A stretch of 64,000 nt of DNA, taken from the NCBI GenBank assembly GCA_016169945.1, contig JADLSH010000282.1, forward strand, positions 806,001 to 870,000, written 5' to 3'. Each line of letters begins with the position of its first letter. Positions within the stretch are counted from its first letter, which is position 1. Below the pieces are notes generated by a model. That model was not told where the DNA came from and searched no databases. It was given only the letters and a program-made list of their open reading frames with translations. The position numbers and the translations under genes are program-made. Of this stretch, positions 1-8,326 are shown piece after piece. Origin of the DNA: Trachythela sp. YZ-2020 (lineage: Eukaryota; Cnidaria; Anthozoa; Malacalcyonacea; Clavulariidae).

Positions 1-803
1 AACACTTTACTTACTTTGTTTTTACTAACGACTGGTTCACTTTGTTTGAGATTTAGTTTTCCATTATCTTTTAGAATGTAAATCTCATCTCTTATCTTAA
101 TATCAACCTCTTTACCTTTTTTAAGCTTGTTGAATATACAACTTGGATTACATCCCATCTCTTTCCCAGCTTTAGTCATAGACACGAACTCACGTTGCTC
201 ACCTGTTTTTTTGTTTGTGAAGATAAATCTATAATGTCTTGTAACTTCAACTTTTAAATTTTTAGAAAGCTCTTTTTCACTCATTCTTGAGAAATACTTA
301 AGCTTTAAACTTTTCGCCAAGGTCTTAAGACCTTGAACAGTTCTAATTATTGGCTTTTCTTTCCCAATCCAATACTCTTCATCAACCTCATCGATTCTAT
401 AATCTTTTTTACGTGGGTTTGTAAGTTTTTGTCCATAATTTTTGTATTTAGTCCAGCCTTCTACCACAACACCACAATTAACACAAAACATCTCGCCGTT
501 GTCCTCTATGTTCTGATGTTTACCATCGCTATCGTCCATCGCGAATTCACACCTCGCTGCTAGCGCTTTATGCTTGTTCATCGCAGCTAATGTACCCATA
601 TGGTTTCTATTAACGATCCATAACAAATTACAAATCGAACATTTCCGATTTTGTTTGATACGGCTACAATTTACAAGATGAGCATCACACTCATCTATTA
701 ACTCATCTGCGGCGAATGCTAAGTTGTTTGGTATTGCTCCTTGTCGTTTTGCCGCACACATTGCTTTAACTTTAACAAAGTTAGGATAGTTATTGTTAGA
801 CAT
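1..803 (-). CDS. Partial zinc-binding protein with basic C-terminal region
   Basis: An open frame starts at the ATG at 803 and runs off the left edge, giving at least 267 codons. It carries two Cys pairs, CSIC about residue 63 and CVNC about residue 119, that could form a split zinc site, followed by a Lys/Arg-rich half. One segment (FTNKKTGEQREFVSMTKAGK) resembles the short helix-turn-helix repeats attached to some nucleases and phage DNA-binding proteins; that comparison is weak. The start is preceded by a variant of the element's promoter box (rc 806-835). Function unknown; nucleic-acid binding is an inference. Confidence 0.7.
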   Translation of the reverse strand, partial: MSNNNYPNFVKVKAMCAAKRQGAIPNNLAFAADELIDECDAHLVNCSRIKQNRKCSICNLLWIVNRNHMGTLAAMNKHKALAARCEFAMDDSDGKHQNIEDNGEMFCVNCGVVVEGWTKYKNYGQKLTNPRKKDYRIDEVDEEYWIGKEKPIIRTVQGLKTLAKSLKLKYFSRMSEKELSKNLKVEVTRHYRFIFTNKKTGEQREFVSMTKAGKEMGCNPSCIFNKLKKGKEVDIKIRDEIYILKDNGKLNLKQSEPVVSKNKVSKV

Positions 804-805
804 TG

Positions 806-835
806 TTCCTTTATTATATGTTTTTTATATATAAA
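806..835 (-). promoter_or_regulatory. Promoter box variant upstream of the 803 gene
   Basis: Reading on the minus strand there is a TATATATAAA stretch, then A-rich sequence and an AATAAAGGAACA segment ending at the ATG. It matches the layout of the better conserved AAAAACACACTAATAAAG boxes elsewhere in the element, with ACATATAATAAAG in place of ACACACTAATAAAG. Confidence 0.5.
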
Positions 836-843
836 GCATTTAA

Positions 844-871
844 ATTTTCAAAGGCTTAAACCTTTGAAAAT
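844..871. terminator. Perfect 11-bp hairpin after the 891-1277 gene
   Basis: The arms 844-854 (ATTTTCAAAGG) and 861-871 are exact reverse complements around a 6-nt loop. It lies about 20 bases beyond the stop codon of the leftward gene ending at 891 and before the promoter of the 803 gene. Similar hairpins follow other genes of this element, which suggests a role in RNA 3' end formation; that role is inferred. Confidence 0.5.
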
Positions 872-890
872 ATTTCACACCTCACTTCGT

Positions 891-1277
891 TCAGTCCTCT
901 GGACACTCTGCTTCACGCTCTGGTTGATCTATTTTTCTTAGTTTAGTAACCTTGAAGATAAGGTACTTAACAACACCTTCGTCGCCGGTTTTTGTGAACA
1001 CACCTGTAACCTTAAAGTGAATCATGATGTTCATATATTTTTGATCTAACAGTTCACTTTTTTGCTTGGCTGTTAGATCTTTTGACTTTAAGTATAACAC
1101 GTTTCCATATAGTTGGTTTTTTGTACAATGCTCATAGGCAAGGCTTTTAATTTTTTCTTTGACGTCTTCAGGAACATCAAGTGGTATGACGTACCCACTA
1201 TACTTGTCTACTTTTACACCCCATGTGAATGCCTCGTTGAGTTCAAATTTAACTTCGTTTAATTTTTCAAATGTCAT
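891..1277 (-). CDS. Small uncharacterised Maverick protein
   Basis: The frame is open from 1322, but the first ATG lies inside the conserved promoter box, so the ATG at 1277 is the likely start (128 residues). The same box-to-ATG spacing and the same ACTAACACAATG leader occur at the gene starting at 7439. The product is Lys-rich with no Cys cluster and no membrane segment, and ends in an acidic tail. No family recognised. Its promoter class groups it with polymerase and zinc-finger genes, so an early or replication-related role is a guess. Confidence 0.65.
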   Translation of the reverse strand: MTFEKLNEVKFELNEAFTWGVKVDKYSGYVIPLDVPEDVKEKIKSLAYEHCTKNQLYGNVLYLKSKDLTAKQKSELLDQKYMNIMIHFKVTGVFTKTGDEGVVKYLIFKVTKLRKIDQPEREAECPED

Positions 1278-1292
1278 TGTGTTAGTCCTTCC

Positions 1293-1315
1293 TTTATTAG
1301 TGTGTTTTTGTAAAC
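1293..1315 (-). promoter_or_regulatory. AAAAACACACTAATAAAG promoter box
   Basis: On the minus strand the box reads GTTTAC then AAAAACACACTAATAAAG, followed after a short leader by the ATG at 1277. It is nearly identical to the boxes at 2549-2574, 7405-7428 and 13388-13413. Confidence 0.6.
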
Positions 1316-1322
1316 ATTCCAT

Positions 1323-1733
1323 TTAAACTATTAATTTGTACACACCCCAACCACTAAGCAGTCCAGCAAGTCCAATGACGATGTTTTGATACTCTTTCAT
1401 TTCATCTGATGGCTCATAGTAATCTGAGATATGTGGTTCTCTTGTGAATGTCCTCTTCTCGTTAGTAATCTTTCGTAAGTTGTCTAATGCATTGTTCGTT
1501 GTGTTGATGTCCGCGTTTGCGTCAGATAGCTGTTGACGAAGTAGCGCTAATTTGTTTTTACTCTTTACCTCTTCCTCATACCACTTCTCCTTATCAGCTG
1601 CTAACTTCTCTGTCGCTCGGTTATGTCTTTCAGTTTCTTTTTCATACTTATCTTTATCAAGCGATTTAAATAGAAACCCAGCGCCTGCAAATGCTAAGGC
1701 GTTGAATACTCCTGATACTACCATACTAGCCAT
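1323..1733 (-). CDS. Small protein with two hydrophobic ends and a coiled-coil middle
   Basis: 136 residues starting at the ATG at 1733, which follows an AATAAATG-type start. The N-terminus (about 4-24) is hydrophobic (VFNALAFAGAGFLF), residues 28-90 are charged and strongly helical, with heptad-like spacing, and the C-terminus (about 116-134) is again hydrophobic (IVIGLAGLLSGWGVYKLIV). This fits a small membrane-associated virion protein. From general knowledge, comparable small proteins are carried by cnidarian Mavericks, but no function has been established. Sits 39 bases from the next gene on the same strand. Confidence 0.65.
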   Translation of the reverse strand: MASMVVSGVFNALAFAGAGFLFKSLDKDKYEKETERHNRATEKLAADKEKWYEEEVKSKNKLALLRQQLSDANADINTTNNALDNLRKITNEKRTFTREPHISDYYEPSDEMKEYQNIVIGLAGLLSGWGVYKLIV

Positions 1734-1772
1734 TTATTTATGACTTTGCACTCGCATGTCTTGCTCGTTCGC

Positions 1773-2003
1773 TCATTCTTTGAATGGGTTGTCTGGTAGA
1801 TACTTTTTGTCTTGTAACATCTTTACACCAACAGCGCTTACACCAAAAACCGCGGAAAGTTTGGCGGCACCGACTAGTGTTGCTGGAAGGCCAAGCGAGT
1901 CTTTTACAACTTTTTTACCAATATATGAGATCGCCATTGCACCTGCGGTGATTACAGCCGCAGTGTATAATTCGTTCAATATATCCTTCTGTTTAGTAGC
2001 CAT
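1773..2003 (-). CDS. Small hydrophobic membrane protein
   Basis: 76 residues from the ATG at 2003, preceded by GTATAATAAATG. Two hydrophobic stretches, about residues 13-29 (TAAVITAGAMAISYIG) and 40-60, flank a KK-VVKDSLG turn; the tail is polar (DKKYLPDNPFKE). The layout predicts a two-pass membrane protein or a membrane-active capsid component. No enzymatic motif. It lies between another small membrane protein and a zinc-finger gene on the same strand. Confidence 0.65.
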   Translation of the reverse strand: MATKQKDILNELYTAAVITAGAMAISYIGKKVVKDSLGLPATLVGAAKLSAVFGVSAVGVKMLQDKKYLPDNPFKE

Positions 2004-2018
2004 TTATTATACATAAAA

Positions 2019-2050
2019 AAACTTCTTAAACGTTTAAGTTTAAGAAGTTT
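2019..2050. terminator. Perfect 13-bp hairpin after the 2067-2546 gene
   Basis: Arms 2019-2031 (AAACTTCTTAAAC) and 2038-2050 are exact reverse complements with a 6-nt loop. It lies 16 bases past the stop codon of the leftward zinc-finger gene and immediately upstream of the 2003 start. The position repeats the pattern of hairpins after stop codons in this element. Confidence 0.55.
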
Positions 2051-2066
2051 AACCCTGGCTTTAGAC

Positions 2067-2546
2067 TTACCAATCCTCAGGAATGTTACAGATGAACGGG
2101 TTAACCTGTGCAGCAATTTCACAATCAACACACTCACGACAATCACAATTACCTCTACACCAGCCATTATTACAACACCCACACACACAAAGCATATCAT
2201 TGTTGCTACACCTACACTCCTCTGTGTCGTACTCATTAACTACAAGGCTGTTTTCACAATCACAATTTACAAGATCACCGCTAACACACGCACACATCTC
2301 TAATTCCATTTTTATCGCCTCATCCTCTCTATGTGTTACGTACTTGTTTTGGTTTGATGTGATATACGAACAATGTGGGCACTGAAACTTAATCTCACCA
2401 TCAATGTGTGGGTGTTTGTTTTTTATATGTGCTGTCGTCTCATTTAAGTCACCAACGTGGCTACAAATGGTACACATATAATTATTAGATAACTTAACAC
2501 CATTTATTGCACGCTCTTCGACTATTATGTTAACTTTCAATACCAT
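2067..2546 (-). CDS. C2H2 zinc-finger, Cys-rich protein
   Basis: The upstream ATG at 2579 lies inside the promoter box, so the ATG at 2546 is preferred (159 residues). Two C2H2-like units are visible, C-TIC-x12-H-x4-H beginning near residue 25 and C-PHC with a following His near residue 55. The C-terminal third is extremely Cys-rich (CVCGCCNNGWCRGNCDCREC), able to bind several metal ions. A DNA-binding regulator is plausible; host or viral target unknown. It has the AAAAACACACTAATAAAG promoter and a strong hairpin after its stop. Confidence 0.7.
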   Translation of the reverse strand: MVLKVNIIVEERAINGVKLSNNYMCTICSHVGDLNETTAHIKNKHPHIDGEIKFQCPHCSYITSNQNKYVTHREDEAIKMELEMCACVSGDLVNCDCENSLVVNEYDTEECRCSNNDMLCVCGCCNNGWCRGNCDCRECVDCEIAAQVNPFICNIPEDW

Positions 2547-2548
2547 CT

Positions 2549-2574
2549 CTTTATTAGTGTGTTTTTGTATATAA
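2549..2574 (-). promoter_or_regulatory. AAAAACACACTAATAAAG promoter box with TATATA
   Basis: Minus-strand reading gives TTTATATAC, then AAAAACACACTAATAAAG, then GAGATG at the 2546 start. It combines a TATA-like stretch with the conserved box. Confidence 0.6.
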
Positions 2575-2623
2575 AACATTTAAACTAGTTTATCGATTTT
2601 TTTCTTGACCTGTTGATTCACAA

Positions 2624-3985
2624 TCACTTCACCGCTAGGCGCGGTCGTCTCGGTCGCTCTGCTCGTCTTTCACGGTAGTCTTTAAACTCGCTATAAACAA
2701 AGTACGTTAATGCTAAGGCTAACATCCATAAATTTGAACCTAACCATCCTAAAAACATAGCTAGATACTTTATAATGGAACTAATGATAGTACCTAGTGC
2801 TGATATTATTGGACCGAACTTTCCAGCCTTATCAGCTATCTTTTTAATTGTATTTTTAACACTTTTTGTAAACTTTTTAGCAGCACTCGCACCCTTATTA
2901 ACTACATTTCTTCCACCTCTAATGATTGATGTTATTATACCAGCGATACCTATTGCAACTGCGGACAATCCAACAAGATTTTTTTTTGCCCATTTTTTGA
3001 ATTTTTGAAAGTTGGTTAAGTCATCGGTGTCGGCCGTTTCATTAATGATGTTGATCGCTTCCTCTGACTGAACACGTAAACCAGACTGTAATCTTAGACT
3101 ATCGGCTTTTAGTTCTGCATAGTCTGAGATGGACTCACACATCAGCGCCTTCTCTTCGTTGCCCTCTTGACGGTATTTGTTAGCTCTCTCTTTCCACAGC
3201 GTGACCTCTGTGTCTAAAGACCCGATAACCGCTTCATCGGTTTGTCCTGCCTCTCTTGCGTCAGCAGTTGGCAGCCCTCTCTTATGTATTCCACGAAACT
3301 CTCGCAGTTCGTTTGTGGTAAGACTTGTGTTGTTTAGAATTGACTCAGCTTTGTCATCCAGTCTCTCTCTAATAATTTTTTTAGCGCCTCTCAACACACT
3401 GTTAGTATGTTCCTCTGAGACATCGTCTACACCCTGCTCGTTTAACCGCTTTTCAACCTGAGCGGCTGGAGTTCTTTGATGCTCTTTGTTAGCCTTTTTT
3501 AATAGCTCTTTAAACTCGTTAACGTACGCTAATTTCGCTTTGTCTGTAGAGTAATTCATTTTACCATCTTTTAGAAACAATATTTTTTTTCCCTTATACC
3601 TAGCCCCATTAATTTTGTTAGTCTTTTCAGAGAAGGTGGTTTCTAACTCATCGTACAACGTCGTTGAGCTTGGTCCATCACCTTTATTCACAGTGATACC
3701 AAGCCCGGTCTTTAGAAACTGTTTCTTGTCATGAATGAAATGACGTTTTACACCACCTATATCACGTCCTCTTGGCGCGACTGGAATTTCACCACCAGGA
3801 CCAACGTCGCCAGACGCGTCAGGTCTCACAAACACAGGGTTTGAGCCATCGATTATTAACACACTCTCATCACCGCGCTCGTTATCTATAAAGCTCGTCT
3901 CACCCTCTTCAGCGTCCTCTCTCTCACGAGTACGCTCACGTTCTCTCATTTCAATGTCTTCATCACCAATGTCGTCATTGTCCAT
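2624..3985 (-). CDS. Large acidic-to-basic membrane-associated protein
   Basis: 453 residues from the ATG at 3985. The N-terminus is acidic and Arg-rich (EMRERERTREREDAEEGE). A central helical region (about 125-330) includes KGKKILFLKDGKMNYSTDKA and AAQVEKRLNEQG. The C-terminal part has a hydrophobic stretch (VGLSAVAIGIAGIITSII), a Lys-rich amphipathic segment and two more hydrophobic stretches ending YLAMFLGWLGSNLWMLALAL, then an Arg-rich tail. This suggests a virion protein that acts on membranes. No enzyme motif. It is followed 25 bases upstream by the integrase gene on the same strand. I recognise the layout as recurrent in cnidarian Mavericks but know no function. Confidence 0.7.
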   Translation of the reverse strand: MDNDDIGDEDIEMRERERTREREDAEEGETSFIDNERGDESVLIIDGSNPVFVRPDASGDVGPGGEIPVAPRGRDIGGVKRHFIHDKKQFLKTGLGITVNKGDGPSSTTLYDELETTFSEKTNKINGARYKGKKILFLKDGKMNYSTDKAKLAYVNEFKELLKKANKEHQRTPAAQVEKRLNEQGVDDVSEEHTNSVLRGAKKIIRERLDDKAESILNNTSLTTNELREFRGIHKRGLPTADAREAGQTDEAVIGSLDTEVTLWKERANKYRQEGNEEKALMCESISDYAELKADSLRLQSGLRVQSEEAINIINETADTDDLTNFQKFKKWAKKNLVGLSAVAIGIAGIITSIIRGGRNVVNKGASAAKKFTKSVKNTIKKIADKAGKFGPIISALGTIISSIIKYLAMFLGWLGSNLWMLALALTYFVYSEFKDYRERRAERPRRPRLAVK

Positions 3986-4010
3986 ATTGTTTATTTATTA
4001 ATACATTTAT

Positions 4011-5159
4011 TTACGCACCGCTTTGAAACCCGCTACGTGCGCCCGTGCTTGACTTACCTTGCATTGATATACTTTGCTCACTAACCCATGAGTTATGGTT
4101 TTTACCATATCCAGACCACTTCACTAACGCTTGACCATTTTTTCTCTTTAGAATTTTCTCTATCTTATACGTGTGTGGTTTGTTTACGTGACTCATCTCC
4201 TCTTCGTAGAACTTACCAATGATCGACTCACCGGACTCATCTTCGAGTTCATACATGTTTGGGTCACCTCTAAAAACACCGCTGACCTCAAACTTTTCAC
4301 TTGTAAAGTTAGCTTCATACCCTTTCGCGAATGTGTTTTTGTATTTACTTATTCTCACGGTGTCACCAACTTTAAACTTTGGTACTGGGAACTTACCTAA
4401 TCCATAACCGAACAACGTAAGCCATACTTGGTCTTTATTAGACTTATCTACCTCAGATGGTTTCATTAAGATGGAACTATGTTTGGTGTTATTATAGTTG
4501 TCCGTGAGATCGTTTAACACATTAACCCACTTAAAGGTATCTTCCTTGTTGAAGTATTTCCACATAGACGTTTTTAGCGTGCGGTTAAATCTCTCAACTA
4601 TGGCAGCCTTTCTATCTGAGTTCGTAGAGAAGTACTTAACGTTGTGGTCTTTTAACAAGGTCTTCACACCAACGTTATAGAACTCTTTCCCCTCGTCAAA
4701 CTGGACAGTCTTTGGGTACTTACCAAACCTCGCCTTAAACTCTTTCAGTATCTCACCCACCGCGGCTGTCATGCTCTTGGTGTCTTTTCTATAAACCGGT
4801 ATCGTGAACGCTTGACGACTTAGAACCTCAACAGCTGTTAAGATCCAATAGTAACCTTTGTTTTTGTTTTTGTACTTTCCCATGTCAACCAAATCCATCT
4901 GAATTTGATCGGCTAAGTCTTTGACGTACGTTCTTTGAAATTTATGTTTTCTAACAATAGGTTTGTGTATCGTGTAGGTGTCTTGTGTTCTTAACCAGTC
5001 TCTCACAATTCTTCGACTAACACTTAACCCGGCTTGGACAGCTTTTTGATATAATCTTTCCATTGACTGAAAGCCGGTGCTTGGACTATAGTAAATATCT
5101 CGTAGTTTTTGTTCGATGACGAACTCGTCGTCACTTATTTTATCTCTTGCTTCGCTCAT
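4011..5159 (-). CDS. Maverick integrase (rve) with C-terminal chromodomain
   Basis: 382 residues, start ATG 5159 after a TATACATTGAATAAATG sequence. The retroviral-type DDE core is intact: D89 (QMDLVDM), D155 (VQFDEGKEF) and E189 (AIVERFNRTLK). An SH3-like segment follows (about 262-300), then a chromodomain at about 331-359 (YKIEKILKRK...LVKWSGYG...SWV), which may steer integration towards modified chromatin. The enzyme joins element ends to host DNA, producing 6-bp duplications in this family. Stop and start of neighbours are nearly contiguous (5160 is the last base of the next gene), suggesting a tightly packed leftward cluster. Confidence 0.95.
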   Translation of the reverse strand: MSEARDKISDDEFVIEQKLRDIYYSPSTGFQSMERLYQKAVQAGLSVSRRIVRDWLRTQDTYTIHKPIVRKHKFQRTYVKDLADQIQMDLVDMGKYKNKNKGYYWILTAVEVLSRQAFTIPVYRKDTKSMTAAVGEILKEFKARFGKYPKTVQFDEGKEFYNVGVKTLLKDHNVKYFSTNSDRKAAIVERFNRTLKTSMWKYFNKEDTFKWVNVLNDLTDNYNNTKHSSILMKPSEVDKSNKDQVWLTLFGYGLGKFPVPKFKVGDTVRISKYKNTFAKGYEANFTSEKFEVSGVFRGDPNMYELEDESGESIIGKFYEEEMSHVNKPHTYKIEKILKRKNGQALVKWSGYGKNHNSWVSEQSISMQGKSSTGARSGFQSGA

Positions 5160-5858
5160 TTATTCAATGTATAACTCAAGTAGTAAGTCCATGTTGACCT
5201 TCTTTTCAATATTTGTACTTACACCGAAAAACAACCTGTTTATACAACCGATGTTGATCACCGCTTTGCTGTTGATATTTTTAAAAAATGTCACTGACGA
5301 GTTCAGAGCTTGCTCTGACGTTATTGGTAACGTAGATAGCGTTATACTTCTCTCACCATGCGTGCTAAAGTTCACCGATGAGTCTATGATATCACAGTCG
5401 ATGCAAATGTAGGACAACCCTTGATTGATGTCTACAACGTTAGGTGACGTCACCCAAATGATGGTGTTTCCAGTAGTTTCATTAATAATTTGCCTATTTG
5501 GAAAGCCTAGTAGCGGCGCGAAGTTGTCAAGATCTAACAAATGATTTTTTGACGATATCTTACACGTATTGTTGTATGGAATTTTTATCAACGTTACGTC
5601 GTATTCTTTTAGCTTGGCTTTGATCATATCAAACGTCCAATACCCCTCACCGAACATAATCTTTTGACTGCGCGCGCTAACGCTTGCTGCCGTGCCATAC
5701 AGAATGAAGTCGTTAACACCAGAGATAACGTTTTTAAACTTCCAAAAGACCGCCGCGTTCTTTAAAGTCATCATCGACTTGTTGTGCATGTTTGAAAAAC
5801 TAGTGTTAAGGTAGAGCTCCTTCTCATTGTCTTTTATAAACACTGTTACCTTCTTCAT
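5160..5858 (-). CDS. Candidate penton-like minor capsid protein
   Basis: 232 residues from the ATG at 5858. Mostly beta-strand-like, no Cys cluster or membrane helix. Segments such as FAPLLGFPNRQ and VVDINQGLSYICIDCDIIDSSVNFS resemble a pattern found in proteins coded beside Polinton capsid genes, where a single jelly roll closes the vertices. I rate the penton assignment as plausible, not shown. Its start codon is separated by only 18 bases from the divergent start at 5877, implying a shared bidirectional promoter. The stop abuts the integrase start. Confidence 0.5.
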   Translation of the reverse strand: MKKVTVFIKDNEKELYLNTSFSNMHNKSMMTLKNAAVFWKFKNVISGVNDFILYGTAASVSARSQKIMFGEGYWTFDMIKAKLKEYDVTLIKIPYNNTCKISSKNHLLDLDNFAPLLGFPNRQIINETTGNTIIWVTSPNVVDINQGLSYICIDCDIIDSSVNFSTHGERSITLSTLPITSEQALNSSVTFFKNINSKAVINIGCINRLFFGVSTNIEKKVNMDLLLELYIE

Positions 5859-5876
5859 TTATTTATACATTAATAA
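5859..5876. promoter_or_regulatory. 18-bp bidirectional promoter between 5858 and 5877 genes
   Basis: Only 18 bases, TTATTTATACATTAATA plus flanking A/T, separate two divergent ATGs. Both directions show a TAnnnATAAATG-type start. Any core promoter for each gene must overlap the other gene's 5' end. Confidence 0.5.
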
Positions 5877-7397
5877 ATGACTAGCAAACAAGATAAAATA
5901 ATAATAGCATTCTACGGTGAACAAAACCTCACCAAGGTTAAAAGAAATATGAAAGATGGTCCTGAAGAAACTAAGAAAAAATTTTTACTTAAGTACCCGT
6001 ACGCTGTCGTTGACAAGTTTAAGTTTGACGTTGATTTAAACAATGACGGCGACATAGACAAGTACGTAACATATTATAAAATTACTGAGGACATCTCGTA
6101 CGATATTGAGTCTGACACCTTTTTAAACAATAAGATATGGACGAAAGACTTATACTGGCAAGAACCATGGGGTGTTGATGGAACCGTTCAACCATTTGCT
6201 CGGAATGATATCTCATATAAGGTAAACAATCTTAAATTTTACGTTACTGACACACCTAGCGGTGACTTGTTCTTCGACACCACTTTTCCAGACTTCGTTA
6301 TCGAAGATAGTGGAACGAACGACTACAAAAATAACCAACACCTAGCGTCTTTGTACGCTATGTACATTGCATCGTACGCCTGTGGAATAAGTGAGGAAAA
6401 TCTCACGTACAAATCATCAACATCAAAAATCATAACAAGTCTAGCTAGGTATCATTTATATTTCCACATGAGTAGGTTCCTTAGAGATCCAAACAAAATG
6501 ACAAAGTATATAACGAAGGAGATGAGCGCTATCATTAATCATAACAAAAACCCAACATATCATTGGTCTAAAGAGTTTTACTATGGACAAGCATCAGTGG
6601 GTTGGTTAATTAGTAGTCATCCAAAAGGTACGATCCGACACGTCACAGCGGCTATGGGTAACAGAGGTTACGGTCAAGTTGGACTTCATTATGAGAAGAG
6701 AGGTGCTCGTATTCTCACAAAAATGTATTTTAATATGGCTATTGCAGCTAAGTCAAATGGATTAACAAAAACTGGTCAGCTACTTTTTCAACAAAGCATA
6801 GAAAGTTATGTCTACTGCGTATTAGGTGCGCAAGCAAGAACTAGATGGCCGATTGTTGGTAGAGGTGCAATGTCGTTACAAACGCAAGAGGTGTTTAAAA
6901 AGTTAGTTGCTGATACATTCATTCAGGATGATCAAACCGTCACTGTGTCTAGTATGAGAAAGTCTATTAAGGATACAAACGTAGTGTTAAACATGGCTAT
7001 CACACCAGGAGTTATACTAGTCCCGTCTAACATGATTATACTCGACGAAATGTTAGCTGGTTATAACAACATTTTAAAACTTGCTGGTGCGGGGATGAGG
7101 TTTGGTAAAAACAATAGAGTTAACTATGAAGCAAGCGACGCAGACGACGCAGACGACGCAGACGGTACCGAACCTAAGTTAAACACTGGTAGACCAACTG
7201 TGCTTCCTATAACACAAAGAGTGCGTAAACCTACCACATCTACTGCGGTGCGCGTGCATAAACCCAGCGTGATCACGCATAAAACACCCGGCGCGCTACG
7301 CACCACCGTAAAAGAACCAAACATGTATGGTGAAGAGCTAACTCTTCTAGCTGTTACGCTGATTGGTGGTGTGTTAGTGGCGAGGTTTATAATTTAA
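5877..7397 (+). CDS. 506-residue tail-anchored protein, function unknown
   Basis: Starts at the ATG after ATTAATAA and is the first gene of the rightward block. The N-terminal 380 residues look globular and mixed alpha/beta without a recognised motif. A low-complexity stretch DADDADDADG (about 421-430) begins a disordered Thr/Pro/Arg-rich linker, and the last 20 residues are a hydrophobic anchor (LTLLAVTLIGGVLVARFI). It is one of the largest genes and sits between the penton-like and capsid genes, so a structural virion protein is likely; I cannot name the family. Confidence 0.7.
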   Translation: MTSKQDKIIIAFYGEQNLTKVKRNMKDGPEETKKKFLLKYPYAVVDKFKFDVDLNNDGDIDKYVTYYKITEDISYDIESDTFLNNKIWTKDLYWQEPWGVDGTVQPFARNDISYKVNNLKFYVTDTPSGDLFFDTTFPDFVIEDSGTNDYKNNQHLASLYAMYIASYACGISEENLTYKSSTSKIITSLARYHLYFHMSRFLRDPNKMTKYITKEMSAIINHNKNPTYHWSKEFYYGQASVGWLISSHPKGTIRHVTAAMGNRGYGQVGLHYEKRGARILTKMYFNMAIAAKSNGLTKTGQLLFQQSIESYVYCVLGAQARTRWPIVGRGAMSLQTQEVFKKLVADTFIQDDQTVTVSSMRKSIKDTNVVLNMAITPGVILVPSNMIILDEMLAGYNNILKLAGAGMRFGKNNRVNYEASDADDADDADGTEPKLNTGRPTVLPITQRVRKPTTSTAVRVHKPSVITHKTPGALRTTVKEPNMYGEELTLLAVTLIGGVLVARFII

Positions 7398-7404
7398 ATG
7401 AAAT

Positions 7405-7428
7405 GTTTACAAAAACACACTAATAAAG
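7405..7428 (+). promoter_or_regulatory. AAAAACACACTAATAAAG promoter box
   Basis: Plus-strand copy of the box, preceded by GTTTAC and followed by GACTAACACAATG at 7439. Sequence and leader match the minus-strand copy at 1293-1315 almost base for base, though the two genes are unrelated. Confidence 0.6.
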
Positions 7429-7438
7429 GACTAACACA

Positions 7439-7657
7439 ATGAATTGTAACAATGAAAGTATTAACAATAAAACCACAAAGCTAGAAGACAAATTTAAAGA
7501 AGATTCCACCTTATTAAACATACCCCACAACAAAAAACAAAAGAAGTATGAGTGGCAATACACCGTGAACATAAAGATTCAAAATTTCGATTTCTTTTTC
7601 TATGGTGCTATAACTTTAATAGCATCAATATACCTAATCAAACTCATCCTCAATTGA
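7439..7657 (+). CDS. Small tail-anchored membrane protein
   Basis: 72 residues, start chosen from the box-to-ATG spacing. The N-terminal 45 residues are polar and Asn/Lys-rich; the C-terminus has one membrane segment (about 52-71, FFFYGAITLIASIYLIKLIL) with almost no residues beyond it. A tail-anchored protein is predicted. No homologue recognised. Confidence 0.55.
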   Translation: MNCNNESINNKTTKLEDKFKEDSTLLNIPHNKKQKKYEWQYTVNIKIQNFDFFFYGAITLIASIYLIKLILN

Positions 7658-7740
7658 GAAATATGATGGCTATAGACCAAAAACACAAAAATTTTCGTAA
7701 TTAAACCTACTTGGCTTAAACACGACACTTAAGCACCTAA

Positions 7741-7832
7741 CAAGTACCTAACAAGTACTTATACAAGTACCTAACAAGTACTTATACAAGTACCTAACAA
7801 GTACTTATACAAGTACCTAACAAGTACTTACA
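7741..7832. repeat. Four tandem 23-bp repeats (iteron-like)
   Basis: Four head-to-tail copies begin at 7741, 7764, 7787 and 7810, each starting CAAGTACCTAACAAGTACTT; only the last differs, by one base. A degenerate half copy precedes them. Each unit holds two AAGTAC half-sites, so every copy is itself a direct repeat. The array fills the gap between the genes ending at 7657 and starting at 7861. It could bind a regulator or mark a replication or packaging site. Confidence 0.85.
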
Positions 7833-7860
7833 AAATGACTTATAAAACCTGATATAATAA

Positions 7861-8292
7861 ATGAGTGGTGAACAAAGTGATGCGTCTAGCGACGCACAAA
7901 GTGACTCTAATAAACAACGAATCACAATGACTAAAAAAGAAAAAGACCCAGGTCGTGTTGCTGGTGGAAAAAGACTAGCTGATTATAATAAAAGAGCGCG
8001 GAAGACTTTAAGTGAAACGCATGATGACAACGACAACGTAGTAGTGGTTGGGTGTGAGCCTGAAGAGCAAGGTGGGTTCATAGACTTTAAAACAGTTCTA
8101 ACGGTTGTTGGTGTGGGAACAGGTTTAGCTTGTCTATACTATACTTACAAGCAAGACAAAAGACAAACCGTGGTTCGGGCTGAGACTCGTGGTGAAGATA
8201 TCAAAGACACTAAAAATGTTAAGTTCAACGAAGTAAGCCGAGCTAGCGATACGTCTCAAGCGTCAAACAAAATTCGTAACTTCAATAACTAG
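7861..8292 (+). CDS. Small basic protein with single membrane segment
   Basis: 143 residues, starting at GATATAATAAATG. The N-terminus is Ser/Asp-rich, followed by a basic conserved-looking block (KKEKDPGRVAGGKRLADYNK, about 25-44). One hydrophobic segment at about 80-96 (VLTVVGVGTGLACLYY) precedes a polar charged tail. I recognise the DPGRVAxGKRLAxYN pattern as typical of cnidarian Maverick proteins, but no activity is known. It lies directly before the capsid gene. Confidence 0.65.
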   Translation: MSGEQSDASSDAQSDSNKQRITMTKKEKDPGRVAGGKRLADYNKRARKTLSETHDDNDNVVVVGCEPEEQGGFIDFKTVLTVVGVGTGLACLYYTYKQDKRQTVVRAETRGEDIKDTKNVKFNEVSRASDTSQASNKIRNFNN

Positions 8293-8303
8293 CAAGATAT
8301 ACT

Positions 8304-8320
8304 ACAACACACAAATAAAG
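8304..8320 (+). promoter_or_regulatory. Divergent ACACACAAATAAAG box before the capsid gene
   Basis: CAACACACAAATAAAG lies 7 bases before the ATG at 8327. It resembles the AAAAACACACTAATAAAG box but lacks the upstream TATA-like stretch. Confidence 0.4.
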
Positions 8321-8326
8321 AGTGTA

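Noticed and set aside
7741..7832. CRISPR array
   Set aside because: The 23-bp units are head-to-tail without spacers, in a eukaryotic mobile element.
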